Source of the DNA: Corallococcus sp. NCRR
Lineage (GTDB): Bacteria; Myxococcota; Myxococcia; Myxococcales; Myxococcaceae
Direction of reading: 5' to 3'
DNA: 64,000 nucleotides
Assembly: GCF_026965535.1 (NCBI RefSeq)
Contig: NZ_CP114039.1
Location: 7,130,001 to 7,194,000, forward strand
Positions 17,565 to 26,160 of the stretch are shown here, piece by piece (within the stretch, counting starts at the first letter, position 1; each line of letters begins with the position of its first letter). The notes beneath the pieces were generated by a model, which was not told the DNA's origin, did no database searches, and was given only the letters and a program-made list of their open reading frames with translations. The position numbers were made by a program, and so were the translations under genes.

Positions 17565-18205
17565 ATGACAACCACGATGAAGGCCTCACTTTGTCGCGTT
17601 GCGGTGCTGCTGAGTGGAGCGCTGTCCTGGTCCGCATGTACCGAAGGCGCCATGGGCTCGGCGGCGGGTGGCGCAAGTGGGTGGGACCGCAAGTCACGGT
17701 CCCAGGCGGCGGGCAGTTCAGGGCGAACATCTTCTACGGCCCGTGGCAGTGCAGTCCGCAGCTCATGAACTACTGCAGCGACAAGTGCTCCGGGGAGGGA
17801 TACGCGCTCCAAGGCTGCGTGTGGCTCGCGGACGTGAAGATGGATTTCGACGGCAACATGTTCAGAGCGGGAAGCCGATTCGGCATCGCCAACTGCTGCT
17901 GTAACTATCCAGCCCTGAGCGTCAGTCAGAACGCAACGGCACGAGGCCGCTGGGAGTCCATCCGGGATGGATTCCGAGAGCGATGGGCGGAGAAGTTCGG
18001 TCGATGGCCGACTGATGCCAGTGGAAACAACTACCCGGACCACCACATCCGTGACCTCAAGCACAGTGGGAACCCGACCGATTGGGACAACATCATCCCC
18101 TACCCGGCCGATATCCACTCAGGCCTGAATCAGGTCTACAACCAATGCTACGCAGGCCAACCCCCATGGACGAGCGTCGGGGTCAGCCATCCCTACGGAG
18201 AGTAG
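17565..18205 (+). pseudogene. Secreted HNH-like nuclease toxin, frameshifted near 17665
   Basis: Two frames together make one protein. From 17565 the frame encodes a signal peptide (MKASLCRVAVLLSGALSWSAC, a lipobox-like end). Near 17660-17672 the protein-like sequence switches frame within GGCGGCGGGTGG and continues WRKWVGPQVTVPGGGQFRAN to the stop. The C-terminal ~85 residues resemble an HNH/WHH nuclease toxin: PDHHIRDLK, then PTDWDNIIPYPADIHSGLNQ, giving the His-Asn-His pattern. Six Cys cluster in the middle (NYCSDKC, NCCCNY). The SMI1-family gene begins 4 bp after the stop, the classic toxin-immunity order. The missing base may be a real lesion that silences export or an assembly error. 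Base composition is visibly less GC-rich than the core genes. Confidence 0.7.
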
Positions 18206-18209
18206 CCAC

Positions 18210-18695
18210 ATGCCGACGATGACCGAACTCCTCGACGCAGTGGCGGCCCAGCACTTTCCGCATCCGCCCGCGACGGCCGCGGCGGTCGAGGCGTTCGAAC
18301 ATCGAATGGGGTGGCGCCTGGATGCGGACCTACGCGCTTTCTACTCGCGGTTTGATGGAGCCAGGCTGTTCCGCGGTTCCAACGCCCCCTACTACATCCT
18401 GCCGCTCGAGGAGGTACGGCGCGCGCGGGTTGTCATGTCACAGGCCGACACTGACGCAGCGGGTCCCTCGGATTGGTACGCAGTGTGCCAGCTCCAGGAC
18501 AGCAACTATGTGCTCCTGGACGTGGGGCAACAGACCCACGAGCGCTATCCACTTCGCGACGGCTACCGCGAAGGGTTTCCGGAGCCCTACTACTGTCCGG
18601 TCATTGCCCATTCGTTCGCGGAGTTCCTGGCGGGCGCACTGGCGTCCGGTGGGCGTTCCTATTGGTTGAAGGCCCTCGAAGAACAAGGCCAGTGA
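18210..18695 (+). CDS. SMI1/KNR4 family immunity protein
   Basis: 161 residues with the SMI1/KNR4 outline: an N-terminal amphipathic helix (ATAAAVEAFEHRMGWRLDADL), the conserved FYSRFDGARLF turn, a central strand region (YYILPLEEVRRARV) and a C-terminal helix (SFAEFLAGALASGG). This superfamily supplies immunity proteins that bind and neutralise nuclease and other toxins in the cytoplasm. It starts 4 bp after the toxin gene, so it should be translated from the same message. That it protects against this particular toxin is inferred from position. Confidence 0.85.
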   Translation: MPTMTELLDAVAAQHFPHPPATAAAVEAFEHRMGWRLDADLRAFYSRFDGARLFRGSNAPYYILPLEEVRRARVVMSQADTDAAGPSDWYAVCQLQDSNYVLLDVGQQTHERYPLRDGYREGFPEPYYCPVIAHSFAEFLAGALASGGRSYWLKALEEQGQ

Positions 18696-18696
18696 T

Positions 18697-19608
18697 CTAG
18701 AAGATGGACAGGCCGGTCAGCGTCGTGAACCGGTCCAGCGCCTCCACACCGGCCACGGAGTTGCCCCTCGCGTCCAACCCGGGGCTCCATACGCACAGGC
18801 CGCAGCGGTTGGGGATGACGGCGATGATGCCTCCGCCCACTCCGCTCTTGCCCGGCAGTCCCACGCGGTAGGCGAACTCTCCCGCCGCGTCGTACGTGCC
18901 ACAGGTGAGCATCACCGCGTTGACCTGCTTGGCCTGGCTGCGCGTGAGCAGCCTCGACCCGTCCGCGCGCTGCCCGTGGCGGGCGAGGAACCCACAGGCC
19001 CGCGCCAGGTCCGCGCAGCTCATCGCCAATGAGCACTGCCAGAAGTAGTGCTCCAGCACCTCCGGCACGGCGCCCTCCATGTTGCCGTAGCTCGCCATGA
19101 AGTGGGCCAGTGCTCTGTTGCGGTGGCCGTGATCCGCCTCCGATGCCGCGATGACCGGATCGAAGTCCACGGACGGGTTGCCGCTCTCCGCGCGCAAGAA
19201 GTCCCGCAGCGTGCCGCGTGCATCTCCGGTGAGCCGCTGCAACCGGTCCGTGATGACCAGCGCCCCCGCGTTGATGAATGGATTGCGCGGGATGCCCTGC
19301 TCGTACTCCAACTGCACCAGCGAGTTGAACGGATTGCCCGAGGGCTCCTTGCCCACGCGCTTCCACAGCGCGTCCCCGTCCCGCGACAGCGCGAGCGCCA
19401 GCGTGAACACCTTGGAGATACTCTGGATGGAGAACGGCTCGCGCCAATCCCCCACGCCGTACACGTCCCCCTCCACCGTCGCGAGCGCCATTCCGAAACG
19501 CCCCGGGTCCACCGCCGCCAACGCCGGGATGTACGTCGCCACGCGGCCCTGCCCCACCACCGGCCGCACCGCGTCCCAGACCTCCGACAACACCGCCTGG
19601 TAGTCCAT
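18697..19608 (-). CDS. glsA: Glutaminase A
   Basis: 303 residues, full family length. Glutaminase converts L-glutamine to L-glutamate and ammonia using a serine beta-lactamase-like fold. The S-x-x-K catalytic motif is SISK (S63, K66), followed by NPFINAGALV and a later YGNMEGAV region that carry the substrate-binding Asn and the active-site Tyr. The ATG at 19608 (MDYQAVLSEVWD) matches the usual start of the family, with GAGGA 9 bases upstream; longer frames add non-conserved sequence. The stop is 1 bp beyond the convergent SMI1 gene. Confidence 0.93.
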   Translation of the reverse strand: MDYQAVLSEVWDAVRPVVGQGRVATYIPALAAVDPGRFGMALATVEGDVYGVGDWREPFSIQSISKVFTLALALSRDGDALWKRVGKEPSGNPFNSLVQLEYEQGIPRNPFINAGALVITDRLQRLTGDARGTLRDFLRAESGNPSVDFDPVIAASEADHGHRNRALAHFMASYGNMEGAVPEVLEHYFWQCSLAMSCADLARACGFLARHGQRADGSRLLTRSQAKQVNAVMLTCGTYDAAGEFAYRVGLPGKSGVGGGIIAVIPNRCGLCVWSPGLDARGNSVAGVEALDRFTTLTGLSIF

Positions 19609-19678
19609 GTGCCGCCATCCTCGTCCGGAATGGACGGGGACGCTTTCAGAAATTCCGCGCAGCGGTGTCTGCTGGGGC

Positions 19679-21073
19679 ATGCGCTTCCTCCCGACCACGC
19701 TCCTGGCCCTCTCCTTCCTGGGCACCCTCCCCACCGCGTGCTGCAGCAACCCCAGCCCGTCCACCAACGCCTGCCAGCTCCCGGAAGAGACGCCGACGGA
19801 CCCGGTCGCGGTCCAGGTGACGCAGCTCGGCTCCGGGGAGTACAGCGCCGCGGGCCAGACCTGGCCCTACCAGTTGCTCAAGCTGGAGGTGCCCGGCCGC
19901 GCCGCCACCTATGCGCAGTGGTTCCCGCCCCGGAAGGCGGGCGTGTCCCCCGCCATCGTGCTCACCAAGCCCTACGAAGGCATCGCCTGGACCGGTGAGG
20001 CCGTGGACGCGAAGTGGGCCGCGCGCGGCGCCGGCATCCACCCGGACGACAGCGAGCCGCATTACGGGCCGGGCTCGTCGCCCATCGCCTTCACGCCCAC
20101 CACGCCGGAGCTCATCGCGGGCGAGGCCTTCATCCACCTGGCCCATGACTTCGGCGTGCTCGCCCTCTTCGGCCGCTTCTACGCGGGCGGAGACCTGCAG
20201 AACGACCGCGACGACATGAACGCGGGCATGCGCTTCCTGGCCCAGGCTCCCAACGTGGACACGAAACGCATCGGCATCTTCGGCGGCTCCTGGGGTGGAT
20301 ACGAAGCGCTCTACGCGGCGGCGGATGCCCCCTCCACCGTGGTGCCCGCCGTGGGTGTCGCCCTGTCCCCGCTGTCCGACTTCGCCGCGGAGGTGGACTA
20401 CGTGAGCCGATGGGTGCCTGCGCGCGTGAGCGACCCGGCCATGCGCTCGCGCTATCAGCAGTTCTTCGAGCCCTACTTCCGCCGCATCTACGCCACCACC
20501 GGCGGCGACCCGGCCGCCTCGGGCACGGACTACACGCGCTGGACCGCCGCCCACCTGGCCAGCACCGTCCAGACGCCGTTCCTCATCCTCCACGATGACT
20601 GGGACACGCTCATCCCCGTGGAGCACACGCGCGCGCTCGTCGCCCAGGCCCCACAGCGCTTCACGCCCATGTACCTCCAGAACCTCCCGGCCGTGGACTG
20701 GAACACCCTGCCGCCGGACCATGGGCCCCTGCTCACCCAGCACGGCAGCGTCGTCATCACGCTGAGCCTGGGGCACCTCTACGTCACGCTGGGCGCGGCG
20801 GCGCAGCCCCTCTACGTCCCGAATGCCCAGGGCACCGTGCGCACGTGGTTGCAGGGCGTGCGCGCCGCCCAGGAGCAGGGCCGCGGCGTGAGCGACGTGG
20901 TCCCCCGCCTGCAGGAGCTCACCGACCCGCGCGTGCTGATGTTCGAGCCCTCGCAGGGAACGTTCCAGCCGGGCGCCGCCTTCATCGCCCAGGAGATCAA
21001 CGCCGTCTGGGGCACGAGTTTCACCGACGCCAACGTGCGCGCAGCGCTCGGCCCCGGCCTGCCCACCCCCTGA
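19679..21073 (+). CDS. Secreted alpha/beta-hydrolase (prolyl oligopeptidase-like) lipoprotein
   Basis: 464 residues. The N-terminus MRFLPTTLLALSFLGTLPTACC is a lipoprotein-type signal peptide. The mature part is an alpha/beta hydrolase with nucleophile S204 in GGSWGGYEA, the Asp in LHDDWDTLIP and a His in LSLGHLY. The overall pattern (GIFGGSWGGYEALYAAAD, then PFLILHDDWDTLIPVEHTRAL) is that of S9/S15-type serine peptidases and esterases. Probably located at the outer membrane or periplasm. The start at 19679 was chosen because the signal peptide begins there. It is divergent from glutaminase, with 70 bp between start codons. Confidence 0.85.
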   Translation: MRFLPTTLLALSFLGTLPTACCSNPSPSTNACQLPEETPTDPVAVQVTQLGSGEYSAAGQTWPYQLLKLEVPGRAATYAQWFPPRKAGVSPAIVLTKPYEGIAWTGEAVDAKWAARGAGIHPDDSEPHYGPGSSPIAFTPTTPELIAGEAFIHLAHDFGVLALFGRFYAGGDLQNDRDDMNAGMRFLAQAPNVDTKRIGIFGGSWGGYEALYAAADAPSTVVPAVGVALSPLSDFAAEVDYVSRWVPARVSDPAMRSRYQQFFEPYFRRIYATTGGDPAASGTDYTRWTAAHLASTVQTPFLILHDDWDTLIPVEHTRALVAQAPQRFTPMYLQNLPAVDWNTLPPDHGPLLTQHGSVVITLSLGHLYVTLGAAAQPLYVPNAQGTVRTWLQGVRAAQEQGRGVSDVVPRLQELTDPRVLMFEPSQGTFQPGAAFIAQEINAVWGTSFTDANVRAALGPGLPTP

Positions 21074-21197
21074 GCCAGCGCACGCCCGCCCGTGTCCCCC
21101 ATGGCCTCGGAAAACACGGGCATGTCGATCCACGCGCGGCCCATTCGTCGCCAGTTTGAACGGGCGAATGGATGGCCCGGAAGGGACGGATGCGACG

Positions 21198-21806
21198 ATG
21201 GAGCTGACGGCAACGGAGTTCGTGACGCTGGACGGAGTGGTTCAGGCCCCAGGTGGCCCGGGCGAGGACACGAGCGGCGGCTTCGCCCATGGCGGCTGGG
21301 TGGAGCCCCATTTCAGCGACGAGTTCGGCGCGCACGTCGTGGACATCTTCAGCCGGGCGGACGCGTTCCTGCTCGGGCGCGGGACGTACGACATCTTCTC
21401 CAGCTACTGGCCTCGCATCACGGCGCCAAACGACCCCATCGCCGGGCCGCTCAACATGCTGCCCAAGTACGTGGCGTCCACCACCCTGCGCCGCGTGGAG
21501 TGGGCGAACTCGAAGCTGCTGGAGGGCGACACGGTGGAGGCGGTGCGCCGCCTCAAGGCAGCTCCCGGCCGCGAGCTGCAGGTGCATGGCAGCGGGGGGC
21601 TGCTGCAGACCCTGCTGGCGCATGACCTGGTGGACGTGCTGCACCTGCACGTCATCCCCGTGACGATTGGCAGCGGCCGGCGCCTCTTCGGAGAGGGCAC
21701 TCAGCCGCGCATGCTGCAACTCACCGCGTCCCAAGTCACGCCCAAGGGGGTGGTGATGCTCACCTACCGGCGCGCCGGCCCCTTGCGGACCGGCACCATG
21801 GGCTAA
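21198..21806 (+). CDS. Dihydrofolate reductase-like (RibD C-terminal) protein
   Basis: 202 residues of the RibD_C/DHFR-like family. The start MELTATEFVTLDGVVQAPGG is the typical first strand; DAFLLGRGTYDIF is the cofactor-binding turn and ELQVHGSGGLLQTLL the second nucleotide-binding motif, ending with HVIPVTIGSGRRLF. Family members are NADPH-dependent reductases of unassigned substrate. The last 57 bp lie in the left copy of a 656-bp direct repeat, and the same 3' end recurs at 27943. The intact ParA-like neighbour expected downstream is here truncated. Confidence 0.9.
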   Translation: MELTATEFVTLDGVVQAPGGPGEDTSGGFAHGGWVEPHFSDEFGAHVVDIFSRADAFLLGRGTYDIFSSYWPRITAPNDPIAGPLNMLPKYVASTTLRRVEWANSKLLEGDTVEAVRRLKAAPGRELQVHGSGGLLQTLLAHDLVDVLHLHVIPVTIGSGRRLFGEGTQPRMLQLTASQVTPKGVVMLTYRRAGPLRTGTMG

Positions 21807-22405
21807 GCGGACCCAGGCGTCAGCGCAGCCCCGCGAGCTTCGCCAGCTCGCGGGCCATGGCGCGTAGCTCCTCCGCGCCCGCCGCGCTCGGGCTCATGTC
21901 GAACACCACCTCGTAGCCCAGCCCCGCCTGGTTGATGGCCTCCGAGCGCGGGATGCGGGCCTTCAGCACCGGCACCGTCACGTCCTTCAGCGCCTCCTCC
22001 ATCGCCACGTTGGTCGCCGGCGTGCGCCTGTCCCACAGGTTCACCGCGGCCACCAGCTGGCCGCCCTCCTCGCGCACGTCGCGCCACGCCGTCTCAATCT
22101 CGCCCAGCCCCTGCAGCGCGAACGCACCCGTGGGCACCGGCGCCACCACCACGTCCGCGCATGCCAGCACGGCCTCCGTGAACGCGCCGATGCTCGGCGG
22201 CGTGTCCACGACGACGACATCCGGCGTCCACGACAGCGTCTTCAGCGCGCGCGGAATCGCCTGGAGCCGGTGACCCCAGCCGAACAGCTCGCGCTCCAGC
22301 GCCGCCATGCGCGGCGCCCCCGGCGCGATGAACAACCCCGGCCGCTTCGGTGACGCCACCACGATTTCATCCAGCTTGTGCTTCGGCCGCGGCCCGAAGG
22401 CTTCC
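21750..22405 (+). repeat. Left copy of a 656-bp direct repeat
   Basis: Aligns without gaps to 27943-28598, offset 6193 bp. I count 14 mismatches (about 98% identity), including the reductase stop TAA here versus TAT in the right copy. It covers the 3' end of the reductase gene and the 3' three-quarters of parA. Confidence 0.95.
21820..22402 (-). pseudogene. ParA-like ATPase, 5'-truncated copy
   Basis: The last ~194 residues of a ParA/MinD-type ATPase, from GPRPKHKLDEIVVAS to the C-terminus, nearly identical to the intact copy at 28013-28774 (a few changes, such as DVVVVDTPPS for DVIVVDTPPS). The Walker A P-loop and the first ~60 residues are missing; upstream of 22402 the frame runs into unrelated sequence. 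It cannot bind ATP normally and is a recombination remnant. Confidence 0.9.
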
Positions 22406-22670
22406 TCCCTCAAGCCGCCCCTTGCCGAGCGCATGCGACGCGAGCCGGGCCCGTGGCCCGCCACCGGGCCGGAAGAGCGCAACGGCGTGGAGCACACGCG
22501 CTGGTGCGCCGAGAAGCCCACCACCTACGGCTACCCGCTGGGCGCCGTCGAGGAGCGGGGCGGCCTGGCCGTGCACAACCCCTTCGGCTTCCCGGAGGCC
22601 ATGTCCCTGTCCCTCGCCGCCGCCCTCGCCCGGGAGACGCGGCACGCACGCCTCAAGTCGGCTTCGGCGT
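22406..22670 (+). pseudogene. Fragment of an unknown + strand gene at the left junction
   Basis: Immediately right of the repeat, one frame shows strong third-position GC bias and protein-like sequence (RWCAEKPTTYGYPLGAVEE, AVHNPFGFPEAMSLSLAAAL), which fades after about 22650. There is no start codon of its own because the 5' part would lie inside the repeat. No family recognised. I read it as the 3' end of a gene that entered with the insertion. Confidence 0.4.
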
Positions 22671-22691
22671 TCTCTGCGCCTCCGCGCCAAC

Positions 22692-23078
22692 CTATTCGAC
22701 CTTGGTGATGGAGTGAGCGAGCTTTCCCTCAGTGTTGCCAACGTCCGTGTAGTCCACGCGGATCTCGTCGAACACCTCAAGGCTCTTCAATTGCTTCACC
22801 AGGGCATCGCTCTTCGCCAGGAATTTGAATGTCTCCCCCTGGGCCGGCTTTCCATCCCTGGCGGGCTCCTTTTCGATGAAGACCCAGAAGAGATCCTCCG
22901 AGACGCGGAGCAGTTCGCCTGTCACCTGCTTGTGCACCTTCTCTGGGTCCTGGGTTCGTGGCGACGCATCGCGCTTCGTTCGCGATGACGCGGAGTCCAT
23001 CGCCTTCGCCGCCCCCTGGGCATGACTCATGGAGGCCATGCCCAGCACCAACGCCAGTACCATCACCTTATGTCGCAT
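22692..23078 (-). CDS. Small periplasmic protein of unknown function
   Basis: 128 residues. A cleavable signal peptide is clear (MRHKVMVLALVLGMASMSHA, then Q), followed by a Ser/Arg-rich linker and a compact domain with VTGELLRVSEDLFWVFIEK and a Thr/Asp-rich end (IRVDYTDVGN). The domain resembles small beta-barrel periplasmic proteins that bind ligands, but I cannot name a family. GC content is somewhat lower than the surroundings. It is the leftmost complete gene of the insertion. Confidence 0.7.
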   Translation of the reverse strand: MRHKVMVLALVLGMASMSHAQGAAKAMDSASSRTKRDASPRTQDPEKVHKQVTGELLRVSEDLFWVFIEKEPARDGKPAQGETFKFLAKSDALVKQLKSLEVFDEIRVDYTDVGNTEGKLAHSITKVE

Positions 23079-23225
23079 TCACGTCTCCTTTGTCACGACC
23101 AACATGGGAGACGGGCCACAAAGGAACCATCGTCTTCCGAGCTGAGTGGATGGCGACCTGAGTCGCATCGTTGAGCGCCAAAGCATGACGGCCCGCCCCG
23201 GACACCCAGGGCGGGCCGCTGTGCC

Positions 23226-23419
23226 TCACCAGCCGAACGTCCAGCGCGCGCGCCCGCGCCGGCCATGCGCTCGCGGGCGTTGGCCTCGGCGAAGGCGAAG
23301 AGTCCGAGGTTACTCCGGAGGCGCGCCACGCCCTCCAGGCGCGCGTAGGCGCCCGTGAGGGAGGAAGTGTCCACCTGGGCCTCCAGGTAGCCGGTGCGCA
23401 CCGGCACGTCACTCAGCAC
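23226..23419 (-). pseudogene. Short phage-like protein with a frameshift in a GC repeat
   Basis: The frame begins GTG near 23419 and reads VPVRTGYLEAQVDTSSLTGA, then LFAFAEANARERMAGAGAR. Within the alternating GC run at about 23245-23262 the sensible continuation (ARWTFGW, stop at 23226) is in another frame. A 2-base expansion or a 1-base loss explains this. The product would be a ~65-residue protein. Function unknown; it follows the next upstream gene by 23 bp. Confidence 0.5.
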
Positions 23420-23442
23420 CCGCGACAGCCCTGCGGCGACGG

Positions 23443-23970
23443 CTACCCGCGGGGCGTCGTAGGGACCGACGCCACCGCCGTCAGGGCCGGGGGCAGCCCC
23501 GCCGTGCTGCCGATGGCGCCCAGCGCGACGGAGAGGGCCTGGGCCTGCACCTTCTCCTCAGCCTTCTGCTCTCCGTACAGCGCGGAGAACTGGAGCTTCG
23601 CCAGCGCTTGCTCCCCGGGCTTGAGCGGACGCCAGCCGTTCGCCTTCATCCAGGTGTCGATGACCTCCAGGCCCTTGGCCGCCTTGTCCACCAGGTTCTC
23701 CTCCGGGTCCTCAGCGGCGATGTCCTCGACGACGTGGAACGCGTGGTAAGCGCCCAGGGCGATGCGCCGCTTGCGCTGCTCAGTGAGCCACGTGCCGACG
23801 GCGAAGAGACCGACGGCGCCAGCCACGAGGCCCAGGGCCAGGGTGATGTTGGTGGGGGTGAGCAGCGCGTCCAGGATGCTGGAGCTGGCGCCGGTGGACG
23901 CCTGGGCCAGGGCCACCGGCGCGGAGAGGACGACCGCGAGGCACGCGGCCAGGGTGAGACGCTTCTTCAT
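23443..23970 (-). CDS. Membrane protein with signal peptide, holin-like
   Basis: 175 residues from ATG 23970 (MKKRLTLAACLAVVLSAPVA). A signal peptide is followed by a second hydrophobic helix (NITLALGLVAGAVGLFAVGTWL), a basic turn (TEQRKRR) and a cytosolic or periplasmic helical domain with an Ala-rich tail. The position two genes downstream of the endolysin suggests a role in a phage lysis module. The assignment is contextual; no family motif is visible. Confidence 0.65.
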   Translation of the reverse strand: MKKRLTLAACLAVVLSAPVALAQASTGASSSILDALLTPTNITLALGLVAGAVGLFAVGTWLTEQRKRRIALGAYHAFHVVEDIAAEDPEENLVDKAAKGLEVIDTWMKANGWRPLKPGEQALAKLQFSALYGEQKAEEKVQAQALSVALGAIGSTAGLPPALTAVASVPTTPRG

Positions 23971-24021
23971 GGTGTTGCTCCCGTTGGGGTTGAGCTGCAC
24001 CACGAAGAAGGGGCGGCCGCC

Positions 24022-24384
24022 CTAGAAGATGACCGAAACCAGCTTCTGCACCAGCGAAGCCACAGCGCCCGCGATGCTCCCTCCAATGAGAAGTTGAACC
24101 CAGCGCCACCGTCGAGCGTCGCGCCTGTCCACTATGCCCTCCAGCACGCCGTGCTCCTTGATGAGCGAGTCGACACGAGCGTTGATTCCCTCCAGCTCGG
24201 CCCACTTCTGCGAGCTGATCCGAAAGTTCTCCCACATCTCTTTGCTGGCACGAATGGACCGCGCCTCGTCAAGCAGTGCCGGGATTTCCTTCTCGACCTC
24301 TTGCAGTCGCTTATGCACGGCATCGAAGAGGGATTCGCGGCGCGACTCCTCCGCCGTCAACCGGTCAATCTGGTCTTCGTGCAT
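24022..24384 (-). CDS. Coiled-coil protein with C-terminal membrane anchor
   Basis: 120 residues from ATG 24384 (MHEDQIDRLTAEESRRE). A long charged coiled coil runs to about residue 90 and a single membrane helix closes the protein (WVQLLIGGSIAGAVASLVQKL). Size and layout resemble small tail-anchored phage proteins next to endolysins. It lies between the NlpC/P60 gene and the holin-like gene on the same strand. Confidence 0.7.
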   Translation of the reverse strand: MHEDQIDRLTAEESRRESLFDAVHKRLQEVEKEIPALLDEARSIRASKEMWENFRISSQKWAELEGINARVDSLIKEHGVLEGIVDRRDARRWRWVQLLIGGSIAGAVASLVQKLVSVIF

Positions 24385-24494
24385 GAACCATCCTCCCAAA
24401 AGCCGCGCGCCCCCGCCGATTTGCGTGCTTCTGTGAGCAGTCAGGTCGACTGCTCGTGGCCACGACACCGCACCCTTCAGGAGATGAAGGGCAG

Positions 24495-24959
24495 TCACCG
24501 GAATCCCAGCAGGTTAGGCCGGTATACCACCCGGGTGAAGGCCTTCACCTTCGCATCCGCTCGCAAGGCATCCTCCAGCGTGAGCGTCTTGCTGCCGCCC
24601 CTGGACGCGCCCACCACCACGCCCGCGCCCACATGCACCATGACGTGGTCCGGGTCCCCGGCCTTGCCGTACAGCACCAGGTCACCGGCCTGCAGGTCCG
24701 CCACGCTCGCCACCGGCGTGCACTCCGCCCACAGCCGGTCCGTGTTGTGCGTCATGCGCCAGTCCTTCCCGCCCACCTGGTGGAAGGCCCACGTCACGAG
24801 CCCGGAGCAGTCGAAGAGGCGTGGGCTGTCCGCCGACACGCGCTGTCCCTTCGCGCCCCAGCGGTAGGGCGCGTGCATCTGCGCGAGGACGAGGGCGAGG
24901 AAGGCGGCGCGCTGCGAGGTGATGGGCACGGCGGGCTCCGGGGGACGGCAGGTGTCCAC
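24495..24959 (-). CDS. NlpC/P60-family peptidoglycan endopeptidase (endolysin-like)
   Basis: 154 residues, essentially one NlpC/P60 domain with no signal peptide. The catalytic Cys51 is in LFDCSGLV, the His105 in PDHVMVHVG, and PYRWGAKG precedes the nucleophile as usual. These enzymes cut peptide cross-links of peptidoglycan. Absence of a signal and the neighbouring holin-like genes fit an endolysin that reaches the wall through a holin. A cellular wall hydrolase is less likely in this setting. Confidence 0.85.
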   Translation of the reverse strand: MDTCRPPEPAVPITSQRAAFLALVLAQMHAPYRWGAKGQRVSADSPRLFDCSGLVTWAFHQVGGKDWRMTHNTDRLWAECTPVASVADLQAGDLVLYGKAGDPDHVMVHVGAGVVVGASRGGSKTLTLEDALRADAKVKAFTRVVYRPNLLGFR

Positions 24960-25044
24960 CGGAGAAGGGGTGTCCGTTGGCCTTACGCGAATGGCAGCGC
25001 TATCCTGATAAGGCAGCGTAAACCGTCAAAACCAGGAGAAGCAC

Positions 25045-25515
25045 ATGCGAGTGGCAATCATTGCCGGGTTGATTGCAGTCGGGTTGCTCATGGGGTGTGG
25101 TGGCACAGAACTAGCCCCTGGCTCTGAGACAGGAACCAGCGACGTCCACGCCGCCGAGTGGTGCCACCGCTGCGATATGAGCTACGACTACTGCATGGAG
25201 TTCGCTTCCACGTACGAGGAGAAGACCCAGTGCGGCATTGAGCGCACTGAGTGTTACGAGGCAGGTCAGTGCCCAACGCGGCACGGTCTGGCTGATGAAG
25301 GGGGCCCTGATAGCAGCAACGCGGCGCAGCGGCAGGTTCGCGAGTCAGGTCTCCCTCCCGACAACATCTGCCACGTCTGGTGTGACGTCGGCCCCCGCGC
25401 GGGCCATCGAACGTCCGCCTACGCCGGCAGCCTTGAGGACTGCTTTGCCTTCGCCCGTGATGAGTGTGGAGAAGCAGGCACGTACACGTACAACGGCCAG
25501 CCCGTGGCCTTTTGA
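25045..25515 (+). CDS. Cys-rich lipoprotein of unknown function
   Basis: 156 residues. Signal peptide and lipobox LLMGC (Cys at about residue 18) are clear, and GGAGA precedes the ATG. The mature protein has ten further Cys, arranged in pairs such as WCHRCDMSYDYC and ICHVWCDV, suggesting a disulfide-knotted exported domain. TTGGCC (24977) and TATCCT (25001), 18 bp apart, could be its promoter. It is the only intact-looking + strand gene in the insertion, and its base composition is markedly less GC-rich than the core. Confidence 0.8.
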   Translation: MRVAIIAGLIAVGLLMGCGGTELAPGSETGTSDVHAAEWCHRCDMSYDYCMEFASTYEEKTQCGIERTECYEAGQCPTRHGLADEGGPDSSNAAQRQVRESGLPPDNICHVWCDVGPRAGHRTSAYAGSLEDCFAFARDECGEAGTYTYNGQPVAF

Positions 25516-25538
25516 TCCGCCACGGCAAGGGATGAGGC

Positions 25539-25925
25539 TCATGGGTGGCCAGGGCCTGTGTCCTTGGCCACCACGTTGGCGGCATGCTGGAGCTGCCGGG
25601 AGGTGCGCTCCACCATCAGCACCGTGACGTGGTTCACCGCCTGGTGCAGCTGCGGCCGCGCGGCGCCCATCCAGTCCTCGATGGCCCGAAGGCGCAGATC
25701 CTGCGTCTGGAGCTTCGCGCCGTGCTCGTTCACCACGCGCAGCTCCGTTTTGATGTCGCGCACGTCCTGGGCCACCGCGCCCAGCGACTGCACCAGCAGG
25801 GGCACCTGGTCCACTGCGGACTCGTGCTTCGTCTGCCGGCGCGACAGCAGCCCGTTGAGGAGGGGCACGAGGAGCTGGCTCACGGCCAGGATGAGGACGG
25901 CGGACTCAGTGCTGACGGGGAGCAT
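25539..25925 (-). CDS. Membrane-anchored coiled-coil protein, phage-like
   Basis: 128 residues from ATG 25925 (MLPVSTESAVLILAVSQLLV). One N-terminal membrane helix is followed by a basic turn (SRRQTKHE) and an extended coiled coil (SLGAVAQDVRDIKTELRVV). Longer starts only add Arg-rich sequence. The design resembles small phage holin or spanin partners. No named family. Confidence 0.65.
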   Translation of the reverse strand: MLPVSTESAVLILAVSQLLVPLLNGLLSRRQTKHESAVDQVPLLVQSLGAVAQDVRDIKTELRVVNEHGAKLQTQDLRLRAIEDWMGAARPQLHQAVNHVTVLMVERTSRQLQHAANVVAKDTGPGHP

Positions 25926-26160
25926 GCCCGGACAAAAGGGGCGGTGCCTCACCCAGGAGCGTGCGGCCCACGCGGTGTGGCGGGCGTCCAGCGAGTCCAC
26001 GCCCATCGCGACACCTCGCCGGGCGGGCCCGAGACGAGCGCGCGACGCCAGCGAATGCCGTCCGGGCACCGGTGATAGTCGCGCGGGAGCGACACGCCCG
26101 CAGGACACTCAGGCCCCGGAGACGGTAGGTCCTCTCGCTCGCGGGAGCAGGTGCAGGACG

